A stretch of 64,000 nucleotides of DNA from Bryum argenteum. Lineage: Eukaryota > Streptophyta > Bryopsida > Bryales > Bryaceae. This document shows positions 53,290 to 64,000 of the stretch, piece by piece. A program made the position numbers and the translations under genes. The notes below the pieces were generated by a model, which searched no databases, was not told the DNA's origin, and saw only the letters and a list, made by a program, of their open reading frames with translations. The stretch is taken from assembly GCA_037043015.1 (NCBI GenBank), contig CM073323.1:15393258-15457257 (forward strand). The letters are read 5' to 3'. Position 1 is the first letter of the stretch. Each line of letters opens with the position of its first letter.

Positions 53290-54450
53290 GGGGTTGCGTC
53301 GTACGGCAACAATGATACAACTGCTCCTTGCGGTGTCCGTGTGAAGAGCTTGACTTGGTTTTGTGATCTGGAGGTTGAGGCGGCGCAGTCTATCCTCGCC
53401 TAGGCGTTCAAAGTAAAGATCGGTGGTGCTTGTCTTTGATCGGTCGTGACTATTGAAATTCGTAAAGTTGATAGAAGAGAGTAGTGATGATTGGGGCACA
53501 ACAGAGCAGAGAGAGTGTGTGAGTTTGTTCCTACAATCTAACCAGATCTAGCTTAGAGATTGAGCATGGTGTCCTCACGATCAGATCTTAGCTATTTCCA
53601 ACACCGTTCCCTGTTTCGCTTTCAGATTCGCTTGCTACTAATCTGTTGGGACTTTCCTGCATACAACTCAACTAGATCTAGCTTTGAGCCCGGTCCAACA
53701 CTATGCTTTTCGCTCACACACAACTCTTAGCAGCAGTAGGAAGTTTGGAAGGGCTCTGCACAACGAGTCCAGCCTTCTTGATGGCTTCCAACTTCTTCCT
53801 GCGGCTATCTTCTGCAGGCCCCTCTCACCACGATTTTCGGAGCTCAGCCTAGCATGTCGTCTCCGTACAATCTGCGAAATAATCCCTTTGTACCAAGAAA
53901 TGGAGTGTAAATGTCCTGTTCAAGCACAATACGCTATTCACATGTAGGGCATAGTCAAAATACACTATATAACCGCTCTCCCTTGCGTGCATGAAAATCT
54001 CTCCTCAATTTTTTATGGAAGTTGTTTTTGACTTCAAGACAAAAGCTATCGCTAGAAACAAGAGGAAAAAAAAAAAAAAAAAAAAAAAAACGATTGAGAA
54101 CATATGCAATGGGGAGTGGGTGGAAAGGGTGGAGAACTCGTAATGGAAATTTTGCACTGTATTATATGGGTAAGGTTCTAAAAATCTTTAGGGCTCTCAT
54201 TTCGAAGAAGCACATGGAAGCGGTTGTTTTCGGAGCAAGAGTGACTATGCACTAATAGTATGAGGTAGGAGCCACACGAGAGAGAGGCAATGAGTTGGAT
54301 GAATTGTATTGGTTCAAATGAGCAAGTGGTTGCTACATGAGAGGAATGGGGAGTGACAACAATGACATGGAACAACTTTTTAGCCTATGGGATCTACATG
54401 GCAATGAAATAATGTGACATGGCACAATAAATGTAATTTAAAATGACGAG
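53290..54450. other. Non-coding stretch, possibly outer 5' region of the LINE
   Basis: No domain recognised. It contains a run of about 25 A at 54066-54090. Its left part (53290-53950) is less AT-rich and could still belong to the LINE 5' region; no end was found. Confidence 0.4.
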
Positions 54451-54679
54451 GCACTACACTGAATAGGTAGATTAGTGTTAGATTTTTATAAGATTTGAAA
54501 ATGCTGTAAGTTTTTACTTTTGATAGAAAAAAATTACCAAGAGTATTGATTCCAATACTCTAGAAAGATCCCCATTTTGACAGATGTAGAGGGTAAAAAT
54601 ATTGATCAACAGTAAAAACTTATAACATGTTCATATAAATTAGTGTATCTAACACTAATCTACCTATTTAGTGTAGTGC
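54451..54679. mobile_element. Near-palindromic foldback MITE
   Basis: GCACTACACTGAATAGGTAG and the next 13 bases (54451-54483) are inverted at 54647-54679 with one mismatch. The inverted similarity continues inward (TAAGTTTTTACTTTTGAT against its partner) almost to the centre. There is no ORF and no obvious target duplication. It lies about 1.7 kb upstream of the EMB8-like start codon. Confidence 0.82.
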
Positions 54680-54699
54680 TCGGAAGCACACATTGTAAA

Positions 54700-56423
54700 G
54701 AGAAAAACAAGAAAAAGGAAGGAAGGCAAAGTGCCATGTGGCAGGAAGTTGTGAAACTTCCTCCCCCTCTTGTGTGGCTTCTACCTAATTAATATGATTC
54801 TACATGCTACATTCTTTTAGGGTGACATGTCCCTTGTCAAAAGTGAGACAACGTGTCATATGCCATTCAAGTTATAAAAGCACTTTAATGACTATCTTAC
54901 CTTTTTTGCTTTATTTAACGATGAGGACTACAAATTCCAAATTCCATGACACTTGTCCTCAGGCGGCAGAAGGGTCGAGAACGGTAGAGATCCGGGCAGT
55001 GGAGGTGGACCGGGCCTCAATCGAGAAACGGAAGGCGCTCGTCACCCTCTTGGGATTGGAGGTCCACACTTTCTCTGCCTTGCCGATTGGCATGAGCGAT
55101 GAGCGGCTGTGTATGGTGGCGACTTTGCGGCGATCATTTGTAGACATTTGAGCTGGTCTCCCTTTCATGACGCATTGATTTCCAGAATAAGTGTTCTTCT
55201 TCCGCGCTTGAGGCTTGAGGAGCGTTCAGCACTTTGGAAATTTCGTGCCGGATTATGCCGTTTCACTCATTCAGGTCGGTGACCAATTCCTTTGTCAATT
55301 TTGATTCATTTGCAGCTTCGTGTAATCAGGATACATTTTGTTGAATTTTTCAATATAGAAACTTTTTTTGTTGTGATTTGCAGACTATCAGTGTCTGATG
55401 TTTAGCTGATCGGATGTTAATTTGAGGACTAGTATTTTCTCAGCAGTCGGACTATCACTTGTTCGGGCTTGGTCTGTTACAAAGAATTCCTGACTGTAGT
55501 TGTGAGATTGAACGGTACTAGTCTTCGATTCGGATGCAATTCTACAGCTGCCTGTAGTGTTTTAGAGACTTTTTTCAGGTGATTTCAGAGCTTTGTGTTG
55601 TGACGTTCGGTTCCTGTTCTGTTTGTAGTTCCATGACAAGCTGTGATTAGTGCTTATTATTTAGTCCATAAATTATCTGAGTGTTGGCTCTTTGACCTTA
55701 TGGATTTCGAGGCTGTAACTCTGTTTTAGATTATCCGGCAGTTGGTGATTCGTTGGTAATGAAAGATTCGCCTAATGCTTGAGTCACTAGCACATTTCGC
55801 AATTCCATTGACTTGACCACTGTGATCTTCATCCTTGACCAGGACCCTTTAGTTTCTGTTGTATGGAACAATCCAGTGAATGAGTAGGAGTTCGAGGTCA
55901 ACATTGTTTAGGGTTACAAGGGAGCTCAGCTCTCGAGCAGTAAGAAATTTCTGATGACAGTTTGGGTGTCATAGTTGGTGTAGGTGATAATTAACTTCTC
56001 ACCTTCCATCAAGTGACAGAGTCTGAGGGAGATGTTAACGCAGTCGTCAGCGAAATTAGATTAGGGCATTAGGGTTATCTAAGGCAGTACTTGTAACTTG
56101 CAATCTTTTGCATTACTCTATCCTGTCCCTAAATTGATGCAAGGCATCGCTTACGTTAAGAAAGTGGAAATGGCACCAACGGCGTATTGTAGCCCTATCT
56201 TCATAGTTTTATATATAGCTGCATATTAATTTGTTCCTCGTCTTGGCCTGTAGATAAGATATCATATATTTATGATAACACGTTTGGGGTCATTTGGAGT
56301 GACTTCCAAGTGATTTCCGATTATTCCTGTCGTTAAATCTTGCACAAATGTTAGACGTTCGCTTACGAAAATCTCTGTTATGCGCAGGGTTAGTTTTGAA
56401 GCAGGAAAAAACCTTTTTTGACG
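54700..56423 (+). promoter_or_regulatory. Presumed promoter, 5' UTR and leader intron of the EMB8-like gene
   Basis: A less AT-rich block at 54960-55260 looks like a 5' transcribed region or CpG-rich promoter. It is followed by T-rich sequence up to the ATG at 56424 that resembles leader intron(s). An acceptor-like TTATGCGCAG lies at 56386-56388. No ORF with a domain was found. The exact transcription start is not visible. Confidence 0.4.
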
Positions 56424-59400
56424 ATGGCGGGATTGTTAAAAGCTTCCAGCATTATACAACCTGCATATCTGTCACCTCACAGGAAGCGAAGGAACCCATT
56501 GCTGCTACTCTCCTGTAAAACATATGATAGAGAATTAAGATTAGATACCTTAGGGATAAAAGGCCTTGACATAAGTAGAGGTCGGAGACCTTCAAGAACG
56601 GCAAAGAGAATCGCAGTATGTGGAAATTACTTCAGTCCAGCTGCTTTGGCCAGTTCAGGAGATTGGCTTACATTCTCGAACTTAAAGACCTCCTTCTCTC
56701 ACCTTTCATCGACCTTGAAAGTTCTGCCCATAGGATCTATGGGCATATCATCAGCTCCGGTGGTACCGGCAGACTCTTTGGAAGTGGCAGATCCAGCTAT
56801 GACGTACCCCTTACTGAATTTTCTTCTAGAGGCCTACTCGTCCTTTCAGGGACAAGCTCTGGTGGCCGCATTCTTTCTGGCAGTCATTGTTGTCGTTGCA
56901 ACTTTCATAGCGAGGTCCGAGGATGAAAGTCAGTTAAAGCGGGCGGAGAATTCTTTGAATTTTGTATCACGCCCTTCTCAGTTCAATCAATTTGTCTCCA
57001 TGCGTTGCCCTTCTATGTCAATGAATCTTCCTGCACAGATTCCGGTATTAGAAAGAGCAAATCTAGAGTACCAGAGGGTGTGTTTGCACGCACCTGATGG
57101 AGGTGTAGTGGCAATCGATTGGCCCGCGGAGCTTGACTTCTTTACAGAGGAGAACCGCCTTGCGAACACTTTGGTGCTTGTTCCTGGTTTGTGACATCAA
57201 CACTCACTTGGCTACTTTTGATGCACTGCTTTCCTAGTAGTTCACAGAAATAATGAATACCTCGAATAAGAATTTGTCTCAACGTCTTCTGTAGAAGAAC
57301 ATGTCAAGGCATGTATATCTGTTATCTTCATCAGCTACCGAAGTTCTTGCACTGACCTACAGTAATTTTCAACATAGAAGCAGTGATTAAACGAATGATG
57401 TACAGGAACAACGGAGGGTAGTGAAGATGAGGGAGTGAAGCGATTCGTCATTGATGCCATGCACTATGGCTATTTCCCTGTCGTTTTGAATGGACGAGGC
57501 TGTGCAAGGTCTCCAGTGACGACTGCCAGGCACTTACTTCAACGCCTCTTTTCAATTCCTGTTGTTGCCTACTTTTATCGTTGTCTTAGTCTGTACAAAG
57601 ACTGTGTGCTTCAGGAGTTCTTCATGCTGCTATGGATTTGCAAGAGCCTTGTATGGTCATGCAGATATTGAAACATTACGATGGCTAAAAGCTTTTATTA
57701 ATGAATCTTTAGTCTGGTATCTTCGCTTGAGGAATGAGAAAACTTATGTTTCTTCAATTTGCCTCTTTATTCTATGGGGCTACAACTTCTCCATTGAAGA
57801 GAGAAACTTGACCGTAGTGTGCTTGGACTAGGGTGTTCTCAGGGGCAGACAGTGATGATGTTCGCTTGGCTGTTCAATACATTGTCCGTGAGCGACCCGG
57901 GTCATCTCTGATGGGAGTTGGCTGGGGCTGGGGCGCAAACACGCTGACGAAATATTTGGGTGAAGAATCTGGGTCCACTTCTCTCATAGCCGCTGTAGCC
58001 ATTTCGAACCCATATGACTTGCAACAGTCGTCAATGTACCTAGGCATGTCAAATGCGGGACAACTCGACCGTGTGATGGCAAAAGGTCTTGTGAGCATTC
58101 TGGAGGAAAACAAGGTGCGGAATATACTTCTGACCCTTTTTGCAGTGAATGCAGAAATTTGCAGGTTCGGTGAATGTTTGTAATATTCTGAGTTTGCATG
58201 TGCAGGTTCTATTTGCGGGTCAAAACAAAGATTTCAATCTAAAGTCAGCTCTAAAATCGACGTCAATTCGTGAGTTTGATTCATCTATCTCAAGAGTGCA
58301 ATTCGGCTTCGATACTCTTGATGAATATTACTTCTATGCAAGTTCTGCAAGATATATCAGCACTGTACAAGTCCCGCTTCTCACTGTTCAGGCATGTACC
58401 TGTAGACTAATTTACTCTCATTAGATAGTTTGTCCAGCGGATTGCTCCTTATTTAGATGTGTGACTTGATCATGATTTTGAAGGTGTATACATATGACAT
58501 ATACGCTCCGGATGACTGAAAGCCTCCGAGTGCATGACGTTTACCTGTGTGTTTTAGCTCAGCTGCTACTCTTTTGAAGATGATGGGATTCTAAGTGTGT
58601 ATATTTGTTGTGATATTTGTAATCAGGGAGAGGATTCCTCAATGCCAGTGACCTCAATTCCTTACAGCATTCTTGAATCGAACCCATTTACCGCTGCTTG
58701 CGTGGCACGGAATCCAGCAAGCAACGCATCTCCTGCCAAAGAGGCTGTAAGAGAACCTGGCAGCGCATCAAAGCATCACTGGAGTCACACGGTTGCGTTC
58801 GAAGTAAGTAGCATTGAGTGCGAAGTTGGATACTGTAAGTTGAGTGATATGTCTATCTGCTAGTCTCCTCAATCATACAACATGGACTGTCACTTAGTCA
58901 TGCTTTCGTCGATTAAATTGACTTCTGCTTGATAATCTAGAATGCCATGTTTCCTCAACTTTATCACCACAGACTAAGAGGATCTGGCTTCAATTGCAGT
59001 GGCTAGTAGCAGTTGAAGTTGCTCTGTTGAAGGGACATCATCCACTTGTAGATGCAGTCAGTTCTTTCGATAAAGTAAGCATCGATTCCATAGCGAGGGT
59101 ACAGCCCTCTCTACCTATGGATGTGTCTATAGAAGGCACTGATGCATCACGCAGTCGTGAAGACTCAAAGATGGACACTTCCGTAAAAGGTGAGTTCTTG
59201 GAACATGAACCCAAGCTTATTGTGATACTGGGCATATTTAGTTCCGGGTAGTCTATGTTATGCCAGATAGTCTTAAAGCACTGAGCTAACAGTTGAGAGT
59301 TTATTTTGTTAAGCTGGAGTTGTTTGAATCACTCACACATATGTGGTCATTTATTGTCGTTGCATTTCCGAAGGCGAGGGAGAGGATGAGCTCAAGCAAG

Positions 59401-62400
59401 TAGAGAGTTCGTCAGTGGTTACAAGAGATGACGGAGCGGGAGAAAAAGAGGGAGTCGATGAGAATGACGCTGCTGAGAATACAAAGGGACGGGTCTCAGA
59501 CTCAAAGCCGGAGAGTAGTCCTTCAAACGTGGAGGGAAATTCTCAAGAGGTAGAGAGCGCTCCATCAAAAGAGGAAAGCCCTTCTCAAGAGGCAGAGAGC
59601 ATCTCTGCAGAGACGAAGAGCACTCTCGAAGAGGCAGAGAGCATATCTGCAGAGACGAAGGTCACTCCTCAAGAGGCAGAGAGCAGTCCTGCAGAGGCAA
59701 AAAAAATTTCTCCTGAAGACGAGGGATCGTCACCAGAGCCGACGAGTCCCCCTCCAGAAGAAGGAGAACCTGAAGAAGCCCCTGATGCAATTCAAATGCG
59801 TCAAGCTGCTGAAAGTGTAATGAATGTATTGGACATCACGATGCCTGGCACTCTATCGGAAGAAAAGAAAGCTCAGGTCAGTATTATTGTGACCTTAGAT
59901 TCTGCGTGGCAATCCAAGTCCTCTTAATGCAACTCAAAGCACCCGGTGGAGACAACTGGCGTTGGCGACGCTGAAATATCAGTCTTTAGGTGTCTGCGGT
60001 TACCATCTCATTTTCGTATTAGGCGGCTCAATGCCGCTGCTGAGGCAAGAAACGGATATTTGAGAGATTGTTTTCAGTGTCTTATCCCGTGAATTCTGCC
60101 ACTAAGCGATTATTTACTTTCGTACTTGAGCGGAAAAAATATTAGAGAGTTCGATTCCGATGGACTCAGAGCAGGAGTGGACAATGTTAATTCCTGATAG
60201 AATTGTGGGGCGGAAACGATTGCAGGTTCTAACTGCTGTTGGAGAAGGGGAATCCATCCTGACAGCACTGCAAGAAGCAGTGCCTGAAGACGTGCGAGGC
60301 AATATGGCTGCGGCAGTATCTGGGGCTGTGCAAGCAAGAGGCCTTAGTTTTAATCTGGTTGGTTTTGGTAAGGGCATGCCGCCCCCAAGACTCCCTGCTG
60401 GGTTGATTGAAAATATCAAGGGGAAGATATCTGGTGGAAAGAAGAAAGAATCCACTTCTCCGACTCCACCTTTACCTGTTGATGGTCCGGCTTCAAGCGA
60501 TCAAAGTGAAGGGCATGCAGATCCTCCAAAATCCAATAGTGAATCACGGAAGGCAGATAATCAAGGTGAGGATGTTTTATCATGCACCTCGACACTGCTG
60601 GGTCAAATGATGGCCTTATTATTTCAGTTCAGAACTTGGTTGTGTTACTTGTCAGGTTCTGAATGGCACTTTCATGCTAGACTTTCTGAATGCAATCGTT
60701 CCTATCATCAACTTTGTTCTTATTCTTTGTTGTCTAACGAATCTATATATGTATGAATATACATATTATCCTCCGATGAAAACAGGTGCTGTGGTTGTAG
60801 AAAAGAAAGGTGTAGAAAGTGAGAATGTGGCATCTGATGCAGGGACGGAACAAAATGGTAAGCAAGAAGACAAGAGCCAGTCTGTCGGTGAAGATCATAA
60901 TAAGGGGGAATCAAGCAAGGGTTCTAAGGAGCCTAAGTCAGAGGAGTCGAAGGACAACACGGAGAGCAAGCCATCAGGAGGAAAGCATGAGGAAGCGAAG
61001 TCAGAGGAATCAAAAGAGAAAGCTGAAGGCAAGCCAGTGAGCGAAAAGCAGGAGGAACCTGTTGACAAACACGGAGCTGAACAGATGGAAGATAAGAAGG
61101 ATGGGACGCAAGAGGCCCCAGTTGGCGAGGTAGCTCGAACAGATGACAAGAAGCCAGACGATGCAGCGGACAGCAATGGTAGCACAAATGCCAAGGAAGA
61201 GACCAAACCTGCAGATGATAAGCAGTCTACTCCTGATGCTCTCGTCCCTCCGTCTTCACCTCCGCCTGCTCCAAGTTCCGAAAGTACTGCCCTCATTACT
61301 CCTCCCCAAACAGGAGTGGCACCTCCATTGGACATGCGATTAGCATTTCAAGCCCTTACAGGATTTGATGACTCTACGCAAATGGCTGTGACTAACGTAT
61401 TTGGCGTTGTTGAAAGCATGCTGGAGAAGCTGGAGCAGGAACAGGTAGCTGCTGGGCCGGATGCTTCTGCTAAGGAAAAGGAAACCTCCGATGAACAGGA
61501 AAGTGACAACCGCAAAGAAAAGGATAAGGGGCCGGGTGCTTCTGCCAAGGCAAAGGAAGCCTCCGATGATCAGGATAACAACAACGGCGAAGGAAAGGAT
61601 AAGAAAGATGACGATAAGAATGTCGAAGGGAAGGATAAGAAAGAGAAAGGCAAGAACGTCGTGGATGATTCACCTCCGAAGGACGATGAGGACGATGGAG
61701 CACGAGAGACCGCAGCAGTGACAAGCAGAGGCTCGAATGATGCTGATGGTGGAGAGATTGAAAGTAACACGCCTGAAACTGCCAAGAGCGGAAAGGGGGA
61801 AACTGCAGAAGTGGTCACCAAAAATCAAGGGCAGAAAACGAACAAAAATGAAATTTCTATGATTGTTTCTGAAGATCCTAAACAGATGAAGAAGAATATA
61901 GTGAACATAACTTCGTCTAGCCAGGGTTTAAACGGAAGACCTCAGTCCAATGTTATGATGACCCAAAGAGTGGGAGGGTCTACTCTCCTGGAACCTATGT
62001 TGAAGGATCAACCCCTCCAGAACAATTCTAGCCCGACCGTGAATGGTGCTTTCTCCGGAAATGGAGATGCTTCCTTAAATCGGAAACGCTCAGAAACTCA
62101 AGTGAGCAGGCAACCTTTGGAAGAACCAAGTTCTTTGAAGCCAGTAATTAGCAGAATGACCATAGAGCAGCTCTCAAAGGAAGTTGATGATGAAAGAACG
62201 GAGAAAGTGGACGATAGTCCTAAGGAAGATAATGAGATCCACGATGATCAGACCATCGAGGCTGAGGTGACCGGAATCGAGGAAGCAAAGACTCCAAAAG
62301 AGACTCCAAATATGATTGAAAATATCGTGAAGGATGCTTTGAAGTTGGAAATACTCAGGAGGCTGGGGGTTGCAGGAATGGAACGCCTGGGAATCGATTT

Positions 62401-63960
62401 AGAAGAAGAGGTTGCGAAGGTTGCTAATTCAGTGGCTGAAACAGTTCAAAGGTGGAAGAAGGATCCCAGTACTGATGATTCAAGTGCTGGAAAATTGGGA
62501 ATCTTATCTTCTAACTCAGTAATAAGTACTCTTGCCAATGTTATGGGAGGTACCCACATATTGGGTGGATTGGTTCCTATTGGAGTGCTCGCAGGTGTGA
62601 TTTTGGCTTCCTTAGGTGCTGTATATTTGATTGTCACCGATGATAAGAAGGATGATGGGGAAAATGACAAGGTTAGTGATGAGGAAGGAGAAGAGGAAGA
62701 AGAAGAGGAAGTGGACGACGAGGACGAAGACGGAAGCGTTACTGATGCTGAAAGTACTCACTCTACATGGCAGAGGGTGAAAGCCTCTGCCGTAGATGTA
62801 CCTGTGTTAAGTGTACAGCGGCACAGCGAAAGATCACATCGTAGAGCTGATGAGTTGGAGGAAGACCCTTGGATGGACGCAACAGGCGCTGTGGATGATG
62901 CTATGGCAGATGGATATGGTCATGATTCTGAGTCTGAAGGATCTTCCGAAGACGAGAAGGACGAAAGAGAGGACAGTAAGCAAGGTAAGGTCATGGGCAT
63001 GATGGCTGCAGCTGTAACTGGCGGTGCCACACTCGCGGGGATGAGTGCGGCCAACAAAGACAACGGAGCTGAACAACTGGAGGGGCAGGATACTGAGGAT
63101 GCTGCGAAGGAACTTGGGAAAGGGGGAAATATCATATCCAGCTTCCAGCCTCTTGCCGAGAAGGCATTATCAGTTGCAGCGCCAGTTGTACCCCACAAAG
63201 AAGATGGAGAGATTGATCACGAAAGGTACACGACTGCAAATGGAGCTTGCAAGAATTTGGTCAAGAATTGGACTAGAGGTGGTAGATGGTCTTTATGCAT
63301 CATAATAATTTTTAGTCCTTCTGCTTGCATCTATTTGCTCTCTGCCCTGGATTTTGTGAATGATCAGGTGCCTCCCACAGGTTGGTGGCGATGCTGGCAG
63401 AACTTGGACAGAGGGGTGGGTTCCTTCGACTTATTGGGAAAGTGGCACTTCTATGGGGTGGCTTGCGGGGTGCTATGAGTCTTACTGATCGTCTTCTTGT
63501 CTTCCTTCAAATAAATAAGCGACCGCTACATGTGAGGTACTTATTATATTCTGATCAAGTGTTGCTTTGTAGTTAGACTGACCTCCACTTGTGACACAAG
63601 TTGGTATAAAGAGGCGTAATGTTCAGAGATTGATCATAATTCTGCTTTGTTCAGAGAGCATGCCGTTTTGAGCTTCTATTTATTCATGGATCGTAGATGT
63701 TGATATGCTTCTGGTGTAATAACAGGCTTGTTGGATTCGCTGCGATGGTTGTGCTGCTGTGGTCTCCTGTGCTAATACCCGTCCTGCCATCGCTGTTGCA
63801 ACAATGGGCTACGAAAGCACCGGGCGGTGTGGCCGATGCCGCATCTGCTTTTGGTCTTTACGGGGCCATCCTTATTCTCGTCACGATCTGGGGGAAGCGA
63901 GTTCGTGGCTATAGTAAACCTCTCATTTATTATGGCCTTCGTTTATGGTCAAAACGAAAG
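56424..63960 (+). CDS. EMB8-like alpha/beta-hydrolase with CAAX-protease-type C-terminal region (At2g03140-like), partial
   Basis: Eleven exons, 1799 codons, frame open at the edge: 56424-57186, 57406-57529, 57832-58114, 58206-58391, 58627-58803, 59000-59189, 59374-59876, 60226-60565, 60786-63225, 63381-63536 and 63726-63960; all phases agree. The N-terminus is Ser/Arg-rich, like a plastid transit peptide, with a membrane span (QALVAAFFLAVIVVVATFIA) near residue 150. The hydrolase part has LVPGTTEGSEDEGVKRF, GRGCARSPVTTAR and LMGVGWGWGANTLTKYL, where the usual GxSxG nucleophile elbow is GxGxG; I recall the same in plant homologues. Exon 8 has VLTAVGEGESILTALQEAVPEDVRG. The 2.4-kb exon 9 is mostly acidic, Lys/Glu-rich low complexity with one span (PIGVLAGVILASLGAVYLIV). 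Exons 10-11 begin the membrane region (GGLRGAMSLTDRL). Introns 2 and 4 appear to be GC-AG. Substrate unknown. Confidence 0.9.
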
Positions 63961-64000
63961 GTATGTCCTCAAATAAGCATCTGAGATGTCATACGCAATC

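Overview
This is a nuclear fragment from a land plant or close streptophyte relative. The evidence is split genes with short introns, a telo-box promoter motif, and homologues of plant genes: an EMB8-like alpha/beta-hydrolase fused to a CAAX-protease-type membrane region, a plant histidine-phosphatase (PGM) family protein, a Vma12-like V-ATPase assembly factor, and relics of a plastid-type FKBP and an SDN-type nuclease. AT-rich intergenic DNA and 2A-bearing LINEs with RNase H make a bryophyte, charophyte or other early-diverging lineage more likely than a flowering plant. That placement is inference; no species can be read from the sequence.

Three genes look alive, all on the + strand: the PGM-family gene (15553-17089, five exons), the Vma12-like gene (about 38666-39858, first exon unresolved) and the EMB8-like gene (56424-63960, eleven exons, running off the right edge, with two introns that fit only or best as GC-AG). 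I see no functional link between them.

The rest is mobile DNA and relics. 0-15 kb: a decayed hAT-type transposase, a 285-bp MITE, tRNA-derived SINEs, and elements flanked by 4-bp TTAA-type duplications with CCC/GGG ends (piggyBac-like). A tandem duplication at 7.0-9.6 kb carries a different insertion in each unit, including a piece of mitochondrial-type SSU rRNA. 17-25 kb: more TTAA elements (one 2.5 kb), a SINE whose tail has grown into a 420-bp microsatellite, and tandem repeats. 25.6-27.5 kb: fragments of unrelated genes (FKBP, zinc-ribbon ORF, SDN-like exon) in one orientation. 28.4-34 kb: two LINE pieces on the + strand. 36.6-42 kb: SINEs and TTAA elements around the Vma12-like gene, including one MITE nested inside another. 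42-51.8 kb: a long LINE on the minus strand, probably with its 5' tandem array up to 53.3 kb.

The most striking object is the minus-strand LINE and its + strand relatives. Its second ORF opens with a translational 2A (ribosome-skipping) motif, GDVEPNPGP, and then carries an APE-type endonuclease, a reverse transcriptase, a Cys/His cluster, a possible chromodomain-like segment, a segment resembling phage/DIRS Dam-type N6-adenine methyltransferases, an RNase H, a zinc knuckle and a C-terminal segment resembling PD-(D/E)XK nucleases. The copy is decayed, but the architecture can be read.
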